From Powellomyces hirtus (Eukaryota; Chytridiomycota; Chytridiomycetes; Spizellomycetales; Powellomycetaceae), in the NCBI GenBank assembly GCA_025526995.1, contig JAHLKG010000006.1, positions 310,001-374,000 on the forward strand: 64,000 nucleotides of DNA, in the 5' to 3' direction. Under the pieces are notes generated by a model. It was given only the letters and a program-made list of their open reading frames with translations. It had not been told where the DNA came from and did not search any database. The position numbers and the translations under genes are program-made. Below, one piece after another: positions 10,154 to 22,605 of the stretch; the first letter of the stretch is position 1, and each line of letters opens with the position of its first letter.

Positions 10154-13100
10154 ATGACCGCTGCGAAGTCGTTGAGAGATCTCCAGAAAGGTTCGGGAGC
10201 CCTCCGTCTTGCCAGTCTTTCTCTTTTCGGTTCTGTGCTCACATTTCAAATCGCTTCGCGCTGTCAATGACTCGCCACACAGAGGCTCTCTTTACAATGT
10301 TTAGTCTCAACGCCGTAGATGCCGACGGCACGATATCTTCGCCACATGCATCAGGTCCTGCTGCTGCCACCACCGCCACCACCGGCCCCGTCACACCTCT
10401 CGGGATCACAGACCCCGTGTGGAAAGTCTTGATTTACGACAAGTTCGGTCAGGACGTCATCTCACCGCTCGTCAAAGTAAACGACCTCAGAGAGATGGGT
10501 GTTACCGTTCACATGTGAGTGAAGAGAACAAGCCTACAGGTGGATACGAAGCTTCCGCGGAGTGAGGAACGGGAGCGGTGCGAACGGTGGAAGGACGCTG
10601 ACGTTCTTGAGTACGTGTTCGTACGCGTTCTAATCGCATTCTTCATCTCGCTCGTGCGACAGGCCTTTGTATTCCGACCGTCTTTCAATCCCCGATGTGC
10701 CCGCGATATACTTTGTTCAACCGACGATCGAGAACATCAAACGAATGGGCGAGGTGTGCTATACATTCTGATACAGGAATGGATTGTTAGAATGTATCTC
10801 TCTTCGAAACTAATGTGCGGAATTGTTATAGGACTTTGCGAAACGTCTCTATGAATCGTACTACGTGAACTTCTCTTCGACCGTCCCTCGACCACTTCTG
10901 GAAGACCTGGCAGCCACAACGATCTCAGCCGGAGCGACGGGCGACATAGCACAGGTGCGCACGCGAACACCTCATGTCTGGATGTGCAAGTACTCTGACG
11001 CCTGTTTATGGTGTTGCTAGATCTACGATCAGTATCTGGATTATGTGTGCCTCGACCACAATCTTTTTTCCTTCCAAATGGAAGACTCATACCATGTTCT
11101 GAATGACCCAGCCTCTGCGGAATCGCAAATTGAGAAACTGTTGGACAAGATTGTGGGGTCATTATTTTCGGTCCTTGTCACGATGGGTGGGTGCATTGTC
11201 CTATGTCATGAGAATGTTCGTGCAGTACTTATTGTATACATGTCTGCCATGCTTGAAAGGCGTCGTTCCCATCATTCGCTGTCAGCGCGGAAACGCGGCG
11301 GAGGTCGTGGCCACAAAGTTGGAGGCAAGGCTTCGAGATCATCTATTGAACAGCAGAGCGAACCTCTTCTCAGATGGCGGAGCCATAAATCGGAGCATGG
11401 CGCGGCCGGGTGAGTCCGTTTGCACCGATTCGACTCACTGTATGGGCAGCTACTCATCCTCCATTTGCTATTAGTGTTGATCATTCTGGACCGAAATCTC
11501 GATCTCAACACCATGCTTACTCATACATGGACGTACGCTACGTTAGTCCACGATATCTTTGACATGAAACTGAATCGAGTCGTCATTCAGGTAGCTAGCT
11601 TACGACGTTGCGCATGGCTGCAAAGTGAAGGCTCTTCACGTGATCTAGCAGGCGGCTAACCAGGGACTGCTTGATCTTATAGGAAGCGGACAATGGTCAG
11701 CAGAAACGCAAGACCTTCGACATTGACGTAAACGATTTCTTCTGGAAGAAGAACTCCGCCAACCCGTTTCCGCAAGTTGCAGGTATCTTGCGTCTGCCTT
11801 CTCCGCTCAAATGATCCGGCCAATCGATTGAGAATGTCTATTGTATAGAGGACGTGGACGTTGAGATAAATCGGTACAAGACCGACGTCGATCAGGTCAC
11901 AAAGTCTTGCGGTGTCAGCTCCCTCGAAGAAGTAGATCCAAAGTTAGTAAATAGCTTCCAAGTCGAAGTGGCCGGTGTTGCTTTTTGCGTGACATGTGCT
12001 GATTATGCTGACCCTTGTCGCTTAGTGAATTCGATGGTGGTGCTAAAGGCCTGACATCCGCTATCAATAAGCTCCCAGAGCTGACGGAGCGGAAGCGCCT
12101 CCTTGACATGCACATGAACATCGCCACAAGCCTGCTACGGACGATTCAGGAACGGCACTTGGACCAATTCTTCGCCATGGAAGAGTCCATAACCAAGCAG
12201 GTGTGTCAAACATCGGACGAAAAATGTTAATGGTTGGAAACAGTTGACATTGACTTATGGTCCTGTTGCAGACAAAAACACAAATCTCAGACGCCATCAG
12301 AGATCCACAAAAATCACCTGTTGACAAAATCCGTCTGTTCAGTATATTCTACCTATCCGTGGACAATATTTCAAAGGAAGATCTGGTTGAGTACGAGAAG
12401 CTCTTGACTGAGGCTGGTTGTAATGTGGCTGCCATTGGATATCTGAAACAGTTGAGTGATGAAAGACATACACTGGCACAGCAATGGCATAGCTGACCAG
12501 GCGTGCGTCAACAGAGTACGAGCAATCTCACGGATGACGGCAGTGGCAAATGTCGCGGCCGCTCCCCCGACTGCAACGAACGATCTGCTTTATAGATTCT
12601 CAACCATTGGGTCAAAGGTAGGAAGAAGATAGCAGCATAGTCTGCTCCACTTCTGATAGCGCCTTTTGCTGATTTAGTCCCTGGTCCATCCATTAGCTCA
12701 CAGATCACTTGAAAGACGCTGGTGTATCAAATCACTTTGAGAATCTGGTATCCGGAGTTAAGAATCTGCTGCCTGTGCGGAAAGACTGTCCGGTCACCCG
12801 GATCGTTGATTCGATGATGGAGAATCGGGATGGACCACAGGACATGGATGATTATCTGTACCTTGACCCCAAACTGCCGCGCAATGCGACTGGGAAACCG
12901 CTCAAGGGACGCACAGCCTTCTCCGAGGCTATTGTTTTTGTTGTCGGAGGCGGAAACTATCTGGAGAGCCAGAATTTACAAGAATACACGCAGGTTGGTG
13001 TGGTGCGCGAACCTTACGAGTCCAGGCGTTGGTTTTGACATTTTCCCTTCTATTCCATTTCAGCGAACATCACTGCCACGGAAGCGAATCACATATGGAT

Positions 13101-13177
13101 CAACAGAACTGCTCACACCTAACACATTCATGCATCAATTAGAACGCTTGGGCGGGGGAGGGCGTAATGCCATTTAA
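10154..13177 (+). CDS. SLY1: SLY1, Sec1/Munc18 SNARE regulator of ER-Golgi traffic
   Basis: SM-family protein that binds the syntaxin Sed5 and promotes ER-Golgi SNARE assembly (known for yeast Sly1). Fourteen exons join in frame: 10154-10190, 10283-10514, 10663-10753, 10832-10954, 11021-11186, 11260-11409, 11475-11590, 11683-11782, 11849-11942, 12026-12200, 12272-12450, 12515-12617, 12697-12993, 13064-13177. The start [12 protein letters not shown] is the canonical SLY1 N-terminus. Later hallmarks are [72 protein letters not shown] and, near the end, [20 protein letters not shown]. Length is ~640 aa, normal for the family. One donor is GTTGAG (12451) rather than GTAAGT but is the only choice that keeps LKQVRAISRM. 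Divergent partner: the ZIP transporter. Confidence 0.95.
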
Positions 13178-13359
13178 ATATATTCAGCGATCATCAGAAT
13201 TGAACTGTCCGGCAATGCGTAGGAGGGGAAAAAACTGTTGCCTCATCGTTGTGTAGATATAAATAAAAGAAGATGTTGACGATGGTGGCTATATACATTG
13301 TTGGGTGGAGTTTAAGTGGGAGGCGAGTGTAAACCGCTACTGTCGGAGTTGCGGTCACC

Positions 13360-13788
13360 TCATTTGGATGGCGGTGATGGTGTGGTTTTTGGCGTGGAGT
13401 CATGGAATCCCAGATTAGAGAACTCATCCTTCGTCATCAATCCGCTGCGATGATAGACACAAGTCAGCGGTTTGGCAGGATCCAACAAACGTTCTTGCGA
13501 CAGTCGTTCACTATGCTACTCACTGGTCCATACGGCACTGCAGGTAGTCTTTCGCAAGCGGTTTGCACTTGTCATTGTCCCCCTTCGCGCCCTTGATGCA
13601 CTTCATGTAAGCTTTGACAAAGTCGGCGCAATCGCCATTGAGATCTAACGGAAATGAACCGCGTTCCGGCGGGTCGGGCCGCGAGAACTTTTGCCAGCTT
13701 TGTGAAGGATCAACAGAGAGGCTTAATTATATTTCGGGGAGTAATGCATGTGGACAACGCCAGTAACATACCTTGATCCCATGCTCAT
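13360..13788 (-). CDS. COX19: COX19, twin Cx9C mitochondrial copper/cytochrome oxidase assembly factor
   Basis: Small intermembrane-space CHCH protein needed for cytochrome c oxidase assembly (known for yeast Cox19), normally imported by the Mia40 pathway. It is visible only after splicing three exons: 13772-13788 (17 nt), 13524-13697, 13360-13444. The product is 91 aa, starting MSMGSSWQKFSRPDPPERGS, then FPLDLNGDC, and two Cx9C helices: C-ADFVKAYMK-C and C-KPLAKDYLQ-C, followed by RMDHGLMTKDEFSNLGF. This length and layout match the family. It is head-to-head with the gene at 13964, only 175 bp apart. Confidence 0.93.
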
Positions 13789-13963
13789 CTTGGAAGTCTA
13801 TATGCGGGCCGTAGATTGAGAAAATTTTGTGGGTGGAAGAAACGACAAATCGAGAAGGAACAACTTCGGAGGTGGAGCGTACTTGGCTAAGCACCAAGGA
13901 TTGCGTACCGGTATTTCTACGTGCAAGCGCGGCCGCTGGAATTTGCACCGAAATTCACACAAA

Positions 13964-14386
13964 ATGTCCCCACCACAGGCGCTGGCCGCTACCAACCCAA
14001 CAATCCTCGATATCATCAGCAACCATAAGGAGGAAGATGAGGACACAGAATACGAAGGGTGCAAGATTCTGACCACGGGCCCACAGATTACTGTGTTGAT
14101 CGACAACTTCAAAGCCTGCTGCGAAGAGTTTGGCGTCCAAGTGCACTTTCCTGCGGGGATCAGTGCGGAAAGCGAGCTGATTGGAGCGACGGTGCTGACG
14201 GTACGATGGGGCAAAGGCAAAGGCAGAGATACCGCGCCAGGCTATAGTGCTAGGAGGTCGGCGGTAGTTGAGGTTGAGACAAATCGAGGGACCTTTGAAA
14301 TCGAGGCATGGAACACGCACACAGGTGTTTATACTCATGTGGTCAGGGTGGCCTGGGATGGTTACTCCGATCAGCAAGAGGTTTGA
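13964..14386 (+). CDS. Hypothetical protein, 140 aa
   Basis: Single-exon frame starting at the ATG at 13964 (context CACAAAATG; MSPPQALAATNPTILDIISN) and ending WDGYSDQQEV. The frame is open upstream to a GTG at 13829 but that part overlaps the COX19 promoter and reads as non-coding. The middle (KILTTGPQITVLIDNFKACC) and the C-terminal beta-rich stretch (VVEVETNRGTFEIEAWNTHT, ending THVVRVAWDGY) look like a compact globular domain. I do not recognise the family. Shares a very short promoter with COX19. Confidence 0.6.
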   Translation: MSPPQALAATNPTILDIISNHKEEDEDTEYEGCKILTTGPQITVLIDNFKACCEEFGVQVHFPAGISAESELIGATVLTVRWGKGKGRDTAPGYSARRSAVVEVETNRGTFEIEAWNTHTGVYTHVVRVAWDGYSDQQEV

Positions 14387-14861
14387 GACCAGGACAAGTA
14401 CTTATATGAGACTTCTTGTTGGAATCGAATTATTAGGACAATAGAATAGCATATGTTTGTTGATGTCGGAGAACCGTTTGATGTAAATAGCATTGTTGCG
14501 GAATGCACCAAGTAACTGCTTTTGCGTCGTTTGCTGCATTACATGAACACTGTAAAATGTCGTCATTCTGAAGAAGCTTTGCGCTTCATTACTATTCTGT
14601 TTCACCAACATTTTGTTCACTATCAGGAAGTCCCTCATGCTTTAACTAATTTCCAGAGCTGCTACATTGAGCGAATCCCTATTCAACAAACAAGGATTCA
14701 CATTACCACTTCTCAGTGTCTGCAATATCCTTGTGGCCGGGCACCAAGACGGCGATGGCGTGGAGAGTGTCGGCACGCGTTGCGGCATTTCGTAGGACGT
14801 GACAAACCCGTGGAAACTACAAAGGAATAAACAAGACAGCTGACGCCCCCTAGCTCCCACA
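14387..14861. other. Intergenic region with no supported gene
   Basis: Between the hypothetical protein and the golgin. The frames present are short and lack domain signal; likely a terminator and the golgin promoter. Confidence 0.4.
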
Positions 14862-17800
14862 ATGACGGACGCTATGAGCGAGCGGGCGCGCAAGGTCGAA
14901 GCTGCTAAACTGAAGGTCTGTCTTGCCAGGTGACGTACCACCTGAAGAGTTTGGGGTGCATCGGGAAATTGGAGGTCCTGGTCGGCGACTTCCAAACCTT
15001 TGCGACGTGCTAATGCGCAGTTTGCATTCTATGTAGTTGAAGCAGTTTCAATCAGCGAAGCTTGCCCGGAAAAGTCTGGATCAAGGCCGACCGCAGGTTG
15101 GAGCGGCCATCGATATCGAAACCAAAAACGATCGTAGACCACTAGGTGACAACAATGCCACTAGCGCAGCGGGTCCGACCTTTGTACCAAGACGACCTTC
15201 ATCCACCCGACCGCCCGCCCCCCTGCCCTCATCACAATGGCCGGAAAACCGGCCACCGACGAGCATCCCTGACGCACAAGCAGTTGTTGACGTTCAAAGC
15301 GCGATAAGTGACACCGCAGCCACAAATCGTCTTGCATCGATATCAAGCGCAGCACATCCGCCAATACCGGTCCAGTCCGATGCGAAGATTGGACTTGAAG
15401 CCACTCTGAAAGCCAAGCAAGCGAAAGGAGGTGCTTTGCAGAAGGAAGTTGAGGAACTACGACGCGAAGGGTCGGAACGACTCGCGGCGGAAGCCACACA
15501 GGCTGGGGATGCGGAGGCTTTCCTGAAAACGGCGCTGGATGTCGGGAAAGCGAAGCTTGTCGCGTCAGAAACGGAGGTTGACCAACTTCGACATGATATG
15601 AAAGAGATGCGCCGAGAGAATTCAGCGGCAACTGCCTCCGCGCGCGCAAAGGCTGGTACTGTCGAGAGGGAGCTCAATGCTCAGCTTGCAGGTCAGAAAG
15701 CAAAACTGCATTCCTCGGAAGCGGAGAACGAGCAACTGTGGCCACAGGTGGAGGGAACGAGTGATGACGAAGGTGCTAAAGTAGAGGACGAGCTGAGAGA
15801 TGCTTTGGCAGCTGAGAGGGAGAAATTCACGGCTGCTTCACTCGAAATCAGCAATTTGCAAAGACAGATTGAGGAGCTGCAACAAAATGCGGCACTCGGT
15901 GAGGCAAAGATGGGAGGAGCAGCAACATCTGTCTCTCAAATGCAAGCTGAGCTGGTCGACACGAAGGCTAAATTTGCCGCGTCCGAAGCGGAGAGAGAAT
16001 GGTTGCTCGAAGACATTCAAGAGCTGAAAGCACTACTTTTAGTCCGGGATGAGACCGAAGAGAAGATGAGGAAAGAGATAGATACACTCTCGACTCACCG
16101 CCATGAGACCCTGGCGGAGGTAGAGCAGCTGCAAGACCAGATCGCAAAGGCTATTGCCGATGCCGAAAGCTCACAACGAACGCTTGAAGAATGGAGAGAG
16201 AAAGCGTCTGCGGATGAGTTGGTCGCGGAAAGGGTTGCGGAGGAACTGGCAGCACTCAAAGTAGCATACGAAGAGAGTCATGTTGAGCTGCAAGAGTTGA
16301 AAGCGACCCTAACCGCTGAGCGTCAAGCAGCTGCTCGTCTGAACGAAAACGCGTCAGATTCCGAACAGACGAAACATGCGGCACTTGCGGATTCCCTTGC
16401 GGAGACACAAAGAGCACTAGAAGAGCTGCAGCAACGACAAGGCACCGACATCGCTGCCCTTGATGCAGCCAAACAAGAAGCAAAGGCTGCTCAAGCCGCA
16501 CGAGCCACCTTGGAAGAGGACAAGATGGAACTGATGGGTGAAGTTGAACGGCTGCGCATCGCAATCGGAGAACGGGAAAGAGCTCTAGCTGAGCGCGCCG
16601 TTGAAATGCAATCTCAGCGTCGAAGGCAGACTGACGGCAATAGTGTCGAGGCATCGTCTTGTAGCAGTGAATATACACCATCCCAATCTGCTATTTCAAA
16701 TCGTACTGAGTCGCGGACGCCATCACCAGAACAAGGGGTCAGATCTGATTCAGAAACACTCCAACGTCTCACGAGCTTGCAAGCGGAACACACCGCGTTG
16801 CAATCTGAACTTGCACGTCTCCGCCTTGCACAAGCCGACATTGGTCCTCTGCTACTTCGCACCGGCATGGCGCCGTCTGTGAACGAAACAGTAGCCTCTT
16901 TCCAACGACGGTGCGACGAGCTTGCCACGCATGTTCAGACAACAGAGAAAGAAAGAGAGCAGCTGAAGGGAGAAGTGGAAAGGCTTAAATTGGCAGCCTG
17001 GGCGAATGAGCGTGCAGAAGCGCGGTTTTCGGAGATGCAGGGCGAGCTTGCAAGTCTTAGAGAAAGCATGGATCGGGAACGGGAGCTTTGGAAAGGCCGG
17101 GAGGAGATGATGAAAGCCGATGTTAGCGATGCCCGAGATGAGGTTCTCGGCTACATACGTCTCCTCGAAAACATCTGGAACCTGGCGCAAGATGATGGAC
17201 CTCCCGGCGACGGTGAGGCGCTCGCACGTCTATCCCAGCAGCCTCGTAGTCTGTCTCGACCGCGCAACGCTTGGAAAGATGGCGCATTGGAAAAAGCCAT
17301 CACAACTCTCGTGGATGAGAAACGGCGGCTGAAAGAGTCGGAAGCCGAGGCGCACTTTGTCATTGACATGCAGCATGAGAAAATTGAGACCCTTCTTACC
17401 GCTCAAGAAACAACCAGCACCAGCAACACAAAGACGGCCACTCCGCGTCGACTTAGCTCCGAAAAAAATACAGCGGTTCTGTCGACAAGAGCACAATCCC
17501 CGAACCCTCATAAATATACACGCGAAAATTTCACCATATCTCCGAACCCAAGTCCGCAATCACTCACGAATCAATGCGGCACGCAAACAGATCCAATGAT
17601 GTCGTTCGCACGCATTGAATCCATCAAATCTAAACTTTCTGAAGCGGGAGTGATATGGAAGCTCCCGTCGCATTCTTCTCACGGGGCACAGTCGCCAGCC
17701 GGAACGCCGACATCGCCGCATGAACAAAGCGCTGTCGAATTGCAAGCCCGTCTCGGGCATCTGGCGGCTGCACACGCTCAAATACAAACAGCGTACACGA

Positions 17801-18087
17801 ACGCGCAGGCGCAAGTCGCTGCGCTCGAACAGAGTCTGGGGCATGCCAAACGACTAGTGGTGACATTGACTACGGGGGACGCTCCGCAGCACGACGAGGA
17901 CCGTGATGCGGACGGAGAGCTCATCGAAGACCATACTGTGTGGATGAGACGCGTCTTGGAAAAGGACGGCATTATACGCGACCTGGAGCTGGAGCTGGCG
18001 ACGTGGAAATGCAGATGTGAGGAACTGGAAGAGATTGTTGAGGAGTGGAGTCTGGGCAGCAGTGCAGGGACGGCGGCGAGTCCATAG
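14862..18087 (+). CDS. Golgin-like long coiled-coil protein (GM130-type N-terminus)
   Basis: Two exons: 14862-14915 and 15037-18087, joined by a 121-nt intron, giving ~1034 aa. The N-terminus (ARKVEAAKLK joined to LKQFQSAKLARK) matches the basic start of golgin A2/GM130, which binds p115 in animals. After a Pro-rich linker, residues ~120-540 and ~590-760 are near-continuous heptad repeats rich in Glu, Lys, Leu and Ala (for example KEVEELRREGSERLAAEA), separated by a Ser-rich segment (SSCSSEYTPSQSAIS). The last third contains Ser/Thr/Pro-rich linkers and two further coiled coils, ending EELEEIVEEWSLG. Likely a tether on Golgi membranes; it lies close to SLY1, which acts in the same traffic step, though fungal gene order need not reflect function. 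It could also be a spindle-pole or cortical coiled-coil protein. Confidence 0.75.
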
Positions 18088-18254
18088 TTCATATTCTTCA
18101 TTCGTCATATCCATCTCCTTCGCCGTAGCGCCTCTGTCACAACACTTGTCGCATCTCCCGATGCGTTGAACAATTTCCTTTTTTTCTATGATATATCCCA
18201 TTAGATTCTTCTACTATGAGCTCTACATAAATAACTATGGGAAGAGTTCTGTAT

Positions 18255-19326
18255 TTACTGCCGTTTCTTGGTCTTCACGGCCTCAGCAGGAACTGTCTTG
18301 ATAGTGGTCAGCGCTTGCAGCATGTTTGTTCTCGTTCTCTCGAGAAGGGTATCAACATCTGCAGTTGTCATGCCGATGGTCTCAATCGGCTCCAGCACTA
18401 TGACCGTAGGCGTGAGGTGTTGTTCCCAGATATCTTCACATGGAACGTGCAATAGTGTGCTTACCCTTAACGGTGATGACACCCGCTCGGAAAAGCTTCT
18501 TCGTTGGGTCATAGCAAGGTGCGTAAGTCGAGAACACGATTGGGACAACAGGGATTTGTCCCTGGACAGCCAGATGGAAAGCTCCCTTTTTGAAGGGCAG
18601 GAGGGAGTTGTCTGTTTGATGAGATCGTGTTCCTTCTGGGAACAGCCAAAGACCGTACTGATGCGGAGAATGGTGCGTCAGTTTCATGGTTCCCAACCAG
18701 AAAACGCCATCAAGCACAATTGATGTACCTGGTGCTCCTTCAAGAACACGGCGACCTTTGCCATAGTCTCCATGGCCGACTCGCGGTTCTTGCGATCCAC
18801 AAAAACGTTGTTTCCCACCGCCATGAACCAGCCAAGAAGTGGAACGTATTTGATTGACTTTTTGGCCATGATGGCAACCTTGTCTGGGAATATCAAGCCC
18901 CTTTTCAAATCGCAAACAATATCAGCACGGACTCATTAACATTTGAAAAGGCGCCGCTCGGCCTACTTACAAGGACAGGATGTCCAGAGAGCTCTGGTGG
19001 TTTGCGACAAACACAGCAGGAACATTTGTGGTGTTGAGAATATCATTTCCTTCGACCTTGACAGAGATTCCGCACAACAGCGGGCCAATTTTTGACATTG
19101 TCCGCGCGACAATGTAGTTTACCGTACCCTGTCGGTTTATGAGATACATGAAAGGTCCCACGATCACCCCGACAATGCAGCAGAGCGTGACAGCGAGCGT
19201 GAACCCCGCCACGTGCGCGTAATAGTTGAAAACTGCATTGCGGCGGTAGGCGAACTGGAATGCGAGTATCGACAGTGAGATGATGACAAGAGTCGTCGCG
19301 GTGCAGACCGCCGTCGAAAGGACCAT
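18255..19326 (-). CDS. SLC1: 1-acyl-sn-glycerol-3-phosphate acyltransferase
   Basis: Makes phosphatidic acid from lysophosphatidic acid plus acyl-CoA in the ER/lipid-droplet membrane (known for yeast Slc1). Four exons: 18971-19326, 18729-18900, 18465-18657, 18255-18397. The start is the ATG at 19326 (MVLSTAVCTATT); longer upstream frames are not credible. Two N-terminal hydrophobic segments precede the acyltransferase core: motif I NHQSSLDIL (catalytic His and Asp), motif II region FVDRKNRESAM, motif III LFPEGTRS and motif IV VPIVF. Spliced length is ~287 aa, typical for PlsC-family enzymes. Head-to-head with the F-box gene. Confidence 0.92.
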
Positions 19327-19854
19327 TGTAATTGAGGGTTCGTTTGAAAGGGTCCCAATGCGACCCGGGGCGTTGACAATCGCTGTGTGTATATCTATAA
19401 TCCTCGGCTGTTTCTGATGGCAACCCTTTTTACTGTAGCATTTGACACGCGGGATCATTCCTCGGGTTGAACATTCGACCGACACGATCCGCGTGAAAAC
19501 GCCCTCCGACTGGAACCAACCACATGAGCGGTACTGTAACACAGGGCGCACTGAGAATAATCTTAACCCCGAGTGCTCTCGAGTGAAGTTGAAAGTTATA
19601 ATACTCAAGAGCTGTTCACACAAAGAAAGAAACGTATCGATCGATACAAAAACATTAATGTTGACTACTACGTAAATCCACCGGAATTTGGAATGGAAAG
19701 CACGATTAGAACAGAACAAACGAGGAGTCAACGCAGAAGGATGTGAAAGAAACGCGCCCCGCTAAGCCACATACGCGCGTGCTGTAAGGGATTTGTCTCA
19801 CTTGTACAGTAGCTTCCTTGATCCATTCCCTTAACTCCCGCTATTGGGAGGTGC

Positions 19855-19861
19855 TATATAA
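19855..19861 (+). promoter_or_regulatory. TATA-like element of the F-box gene
   Basis: TATATAA located 62 nt upstream of the ATG at 19917, at a spacing plausible for a fungal core promoter. The rest of 19327-19916 has no supported gene and must hold the SLC1/F-box divergent promoters. Confidence 0.4.
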
Positions 19862-19916
19862 CAAATGGCATTAACACACAAAGCGATCCCTCCGATTCCT
19901 CACTTGATATATATCC

Positions 19917-20645
19917 ATGGCGTCCTCATCCATCAGCCTTTCGGCCGTACCGATTGAACTCAAAAGGCGCATCTGTGAGTGGCTCGATCCGCGGGCAGCA
20001 TTTGGTCTGCGACAAGTGACTAGGGTCTGGAATCATTTACTGTCGGACAGAACATTGTGGAGAAAGAAAGTGCACCAATACGAACGCATCACATCTGGTC
20101 CTGCGTTCATATGTCAAACAAACGTAAAGGACGCCAAAGAGGTTTATAATCTTGATCGGATCGATCTTCACCAGATTAAATGCATCTTCACTCCGCGTTC
20201 ACGCAAGCCGAGCTTTCGCACACTGTCCGTCCTTGCCCTATCTTACGCGAAACATGGAGGAATAGCCGGATTGGCATACAGTCTAGCCAAGACGGCACAG
20301 ACAGTTCGCAATCGGTTTGATTGTCGCGCGGTCTGCAAGCGATACTCGATTATGTTAGAACTGGCCCGTCGTGATCTGGAATTACGTGCAAATACCATCC
20401 CGGGCATTCGCACATCGGATATTGCGCACATATTCGACGCGGCTTTCAAGGCGTACGATATGTATTTGCGAGACGAGAAGCATTTGCCGGCTGCCGTGGA
20501 CGCCCTGGCCAAGTCTCGATTTGTACAACCGCGCACTTTCCGCAAAGTTTGCGTAGGAAACCAAAACATGGCAACTCTCGAAATCTATGAACAACACAGC
20601 GTGATCGCAATTTACAGGAACGTTCAAGCTTCGGATCAGTCCTGA
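19917..20645 (+). CDS. F-box-like protein
   Basis: Single exon of 242 aa. Residues ~8-50 fit an F-box: LSAVPIELKRRICEWLDPRA followed by LRQVTRVWNHLLSDRTLWRKKV, with the usual Leu/Pro start and Trp near the end, as used to bind Skp1 in SCF ubiquitin ligases. The remainder is helical and basic, without WD40 or LRR repeats, so no substrate class is suggested. The start ATG at 19917 sits in CCATGG context and follows the TATA-like element. Confidence 0.7.
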   Translation: MASSSISLSAVPIELKRRICEWLDPRAAFGLRQVTRVWNHLLSDRTLWRKKVHQYERITSGPAFICQTNVKDAKEVYNLDRIDLHQIKCIFTPRSRKPSFRTLSVLALSYAKHGGIAGLAYSLAKTAQTVRNRFDCRAVCKRYSIMLELARRDLELRANTIPGIRTSDIAHIFDAAFKAYDMYLRDEKHLPAAVDALAKSRFVQPRTFRKVCVGNQNMATLEIYEQHSVIAIYRNVQASDQS

Positions 20646-21166
20646 AGAAGACCCCAGAGGACGTAGAGTGGGTGAAAGGAGAAATAGCTGAGCATTTTTA
20701 ACGTATCGTACATTCAACGACGGAACATCTGTAGTTGCTCCCACATACTATCGTGTAGTTTACAATGAACATCCGAACCTCCCGAGCCGGAACCCTCATT
20801 GCTACTGTCAGTGGTTGGATTGACGTGACGCGTCTGACCGATATCGCGTTGTGCAGGCAGACGTTTCCCGAGCAGTGTGCAATATCGCAGTTGCTGGACC
20901 TGCATTGTCCCTGAGATGGCACGGTCTTTCACAAGTACCCGTTATTCTTTCCGACCAGTCGATGTGATGGAAGCTCTCCATAGGCTATCGCAGTTGCGGG
21001 TCTTCATGTTGTCGCGGTCCATTCGCGCATGAAAGTCATCAGCATTCGAACAATCCCTGAGCGTAGATGCAAATATGAAAACTCAGCTATTTTGTTCAAT
21101 AGACCGAATAAGAGCCGGGCGATGCCAAACGTGTCATTACCTCGAACTCGATCCAAATCCTCGCCT
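20646..21166. other. Intergenic region, may hold 3' exons of the cyclin gene
   Basis: Lies between the F-box gene and the apparent stop of the cyclin-Q gene. A minus-strand frame of ~70 codons near 20714-20932 with a Gly/Ser-rich stretch (SSNEGSGSGGSD) could be an additional exon, but I cannot join it convincingly. Confidence 0.3.
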
Positions 21167-22352
21167 TTAACACCTTCTTGGCTGCACCACTACACCCGAC
21201 GGAATGTTAGACCCCGGAAAGTGACGCGTCTGCGCGCATTGCCTTCTCACCTCAACAAAGGAGACATATGGTTGCAGTCCAGAAGTCCTAAGCGCGAGGT
21301 ACACTGCCGCGAGAGCCAGCTCGGCGGTCCGGGCACTGGGATAGATGTCTGGGCATAGGTACATGTCGTGCGCGAGGGAAATAGCATGATTTGTCAATTT
21401 CACGAGCTTCGCGGGTGGGAGGATGTTAACCATGTCTGCCCCGGATGGGCCAGTTTGATCTGTATGATATTGCCCGACGTCAGTCGCCGATTTGCAAGGA
21501 GGATGGAGCAGCAGCGTGCACAAACCTACGCGGGCACCGTCCACCCTCAGATCATCCAGAAGTCCAATCACGCGTGCGAACGGCAGTCGCACATCAACAT
21601 TGAAGCGCAATATGCGCAAAAGCACAAGCTCGGCATTCATAAGTGACTCTTTGATATCCCAGTACTCCTGGACGAGGACAAAAAAGACGCGGACATTAGC
21701 AGTATAATGATAAGCATTTGCGCTGCGAAGAGGACCATTAAACCTTACCTCTCCAATCTTGAGATATGGATCTCTACCCTCTTGCATGTTGACCAGCCTG
21801 GGAAGCCAGCAGAGCGGTGAGACACACATTCAAAACCAAGGGGAAGATCATTGATCGCACCAATATGATACATTTATGATGTCCCGCATTTTCAGCCCCT
21901 CCTCGCACTGCTTGCAAGCAAGATGTGTACATGTCATCGCAACCATCTAGGAGTTTGCGCAACCTCGTCTTAGTCTGCGAGCGACAAAATACACCATTGA
22001 AGGCGGAACGAGAACACCCCATACATAATCATCCAGCTTGACATTGGCGCTTTCCATGTCATTCATTGCCGCACAGTAATCTCGATACTGATGGTAATAG
22101 ACTAGAGCTGTGGCTGAGGTCTCCGGCTCTCTGGGAGGTTGGGGAACGCGAAGATGAGCACACTGCGAAATTTGTAAGAGAACCCCTGCAAACTTACAAA
22201 CTTAACATGCACCCAGCCTTAATGATGCATTCGAGTATCGGTCGCTGATCAGGCGAAGGCTGACGTGGGGCGGTGGTCTTCGCATGTTTGGCAGCGGCGA
22301 TCTCTGCGACCATGGAGTGTTGTCGACGAGTTCGTGGTCGGTCGTCTGCCAT
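21167..22352 (-). CDS. Cyclin-Q/FAM58-like cyclin
   Basis: Cyclin-fold protein; in animals cyclin Q activates CDK10. Exons on the minus strand: 22198-22352, 22025-22130, 21861-21946, 21749-21797 and 21667 downward, each junction in frame. The spliced protein starts MADDRPRTRRQHSMVAEIA. The cyclin box reads ILECIIKAGCMLSLEPETSA (joined by splicing), TALVYYHQYRDYC, then CEEGLKMRDIINVSYW, then EYWDIKESLMNAELVLLRIL and RFNVDV. The RDIINVS and ELxxLRxLRF motifs are the closest signs of cyclin Q rather than cyclins C, K or L. A second fold shows AISLAHDMYLCPDIYPSART and LALAAVYLALRTSG. An additional intron between these parts and the exact C-terminus (stop taken at 21167) are uncertain. Divergent from the CZIB-like gene. 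Confidence 0.8.
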
Positions 22353-22605
22353 TGCATTATCAGATGGCTTATATTCTCTGAGACGCAATTTTTTGACGTT
22401 TGGTTGGCGCCAATCCTATCACGAGCGCTGGGGAGAGGTGTATGTCGGATTTGTCTGCTCATATCCACATTCTGGTGACAGCTTCTCCAAATTTTTGACC
22501 AAACGCGGCTGGACCTTTTGAATTTCCCCACATCACAGTTTATTTCCCCATTCCTACCAGAAGATCACCGCAAACAATAACACAAAACACCAACGCAAAG
22601 AAATC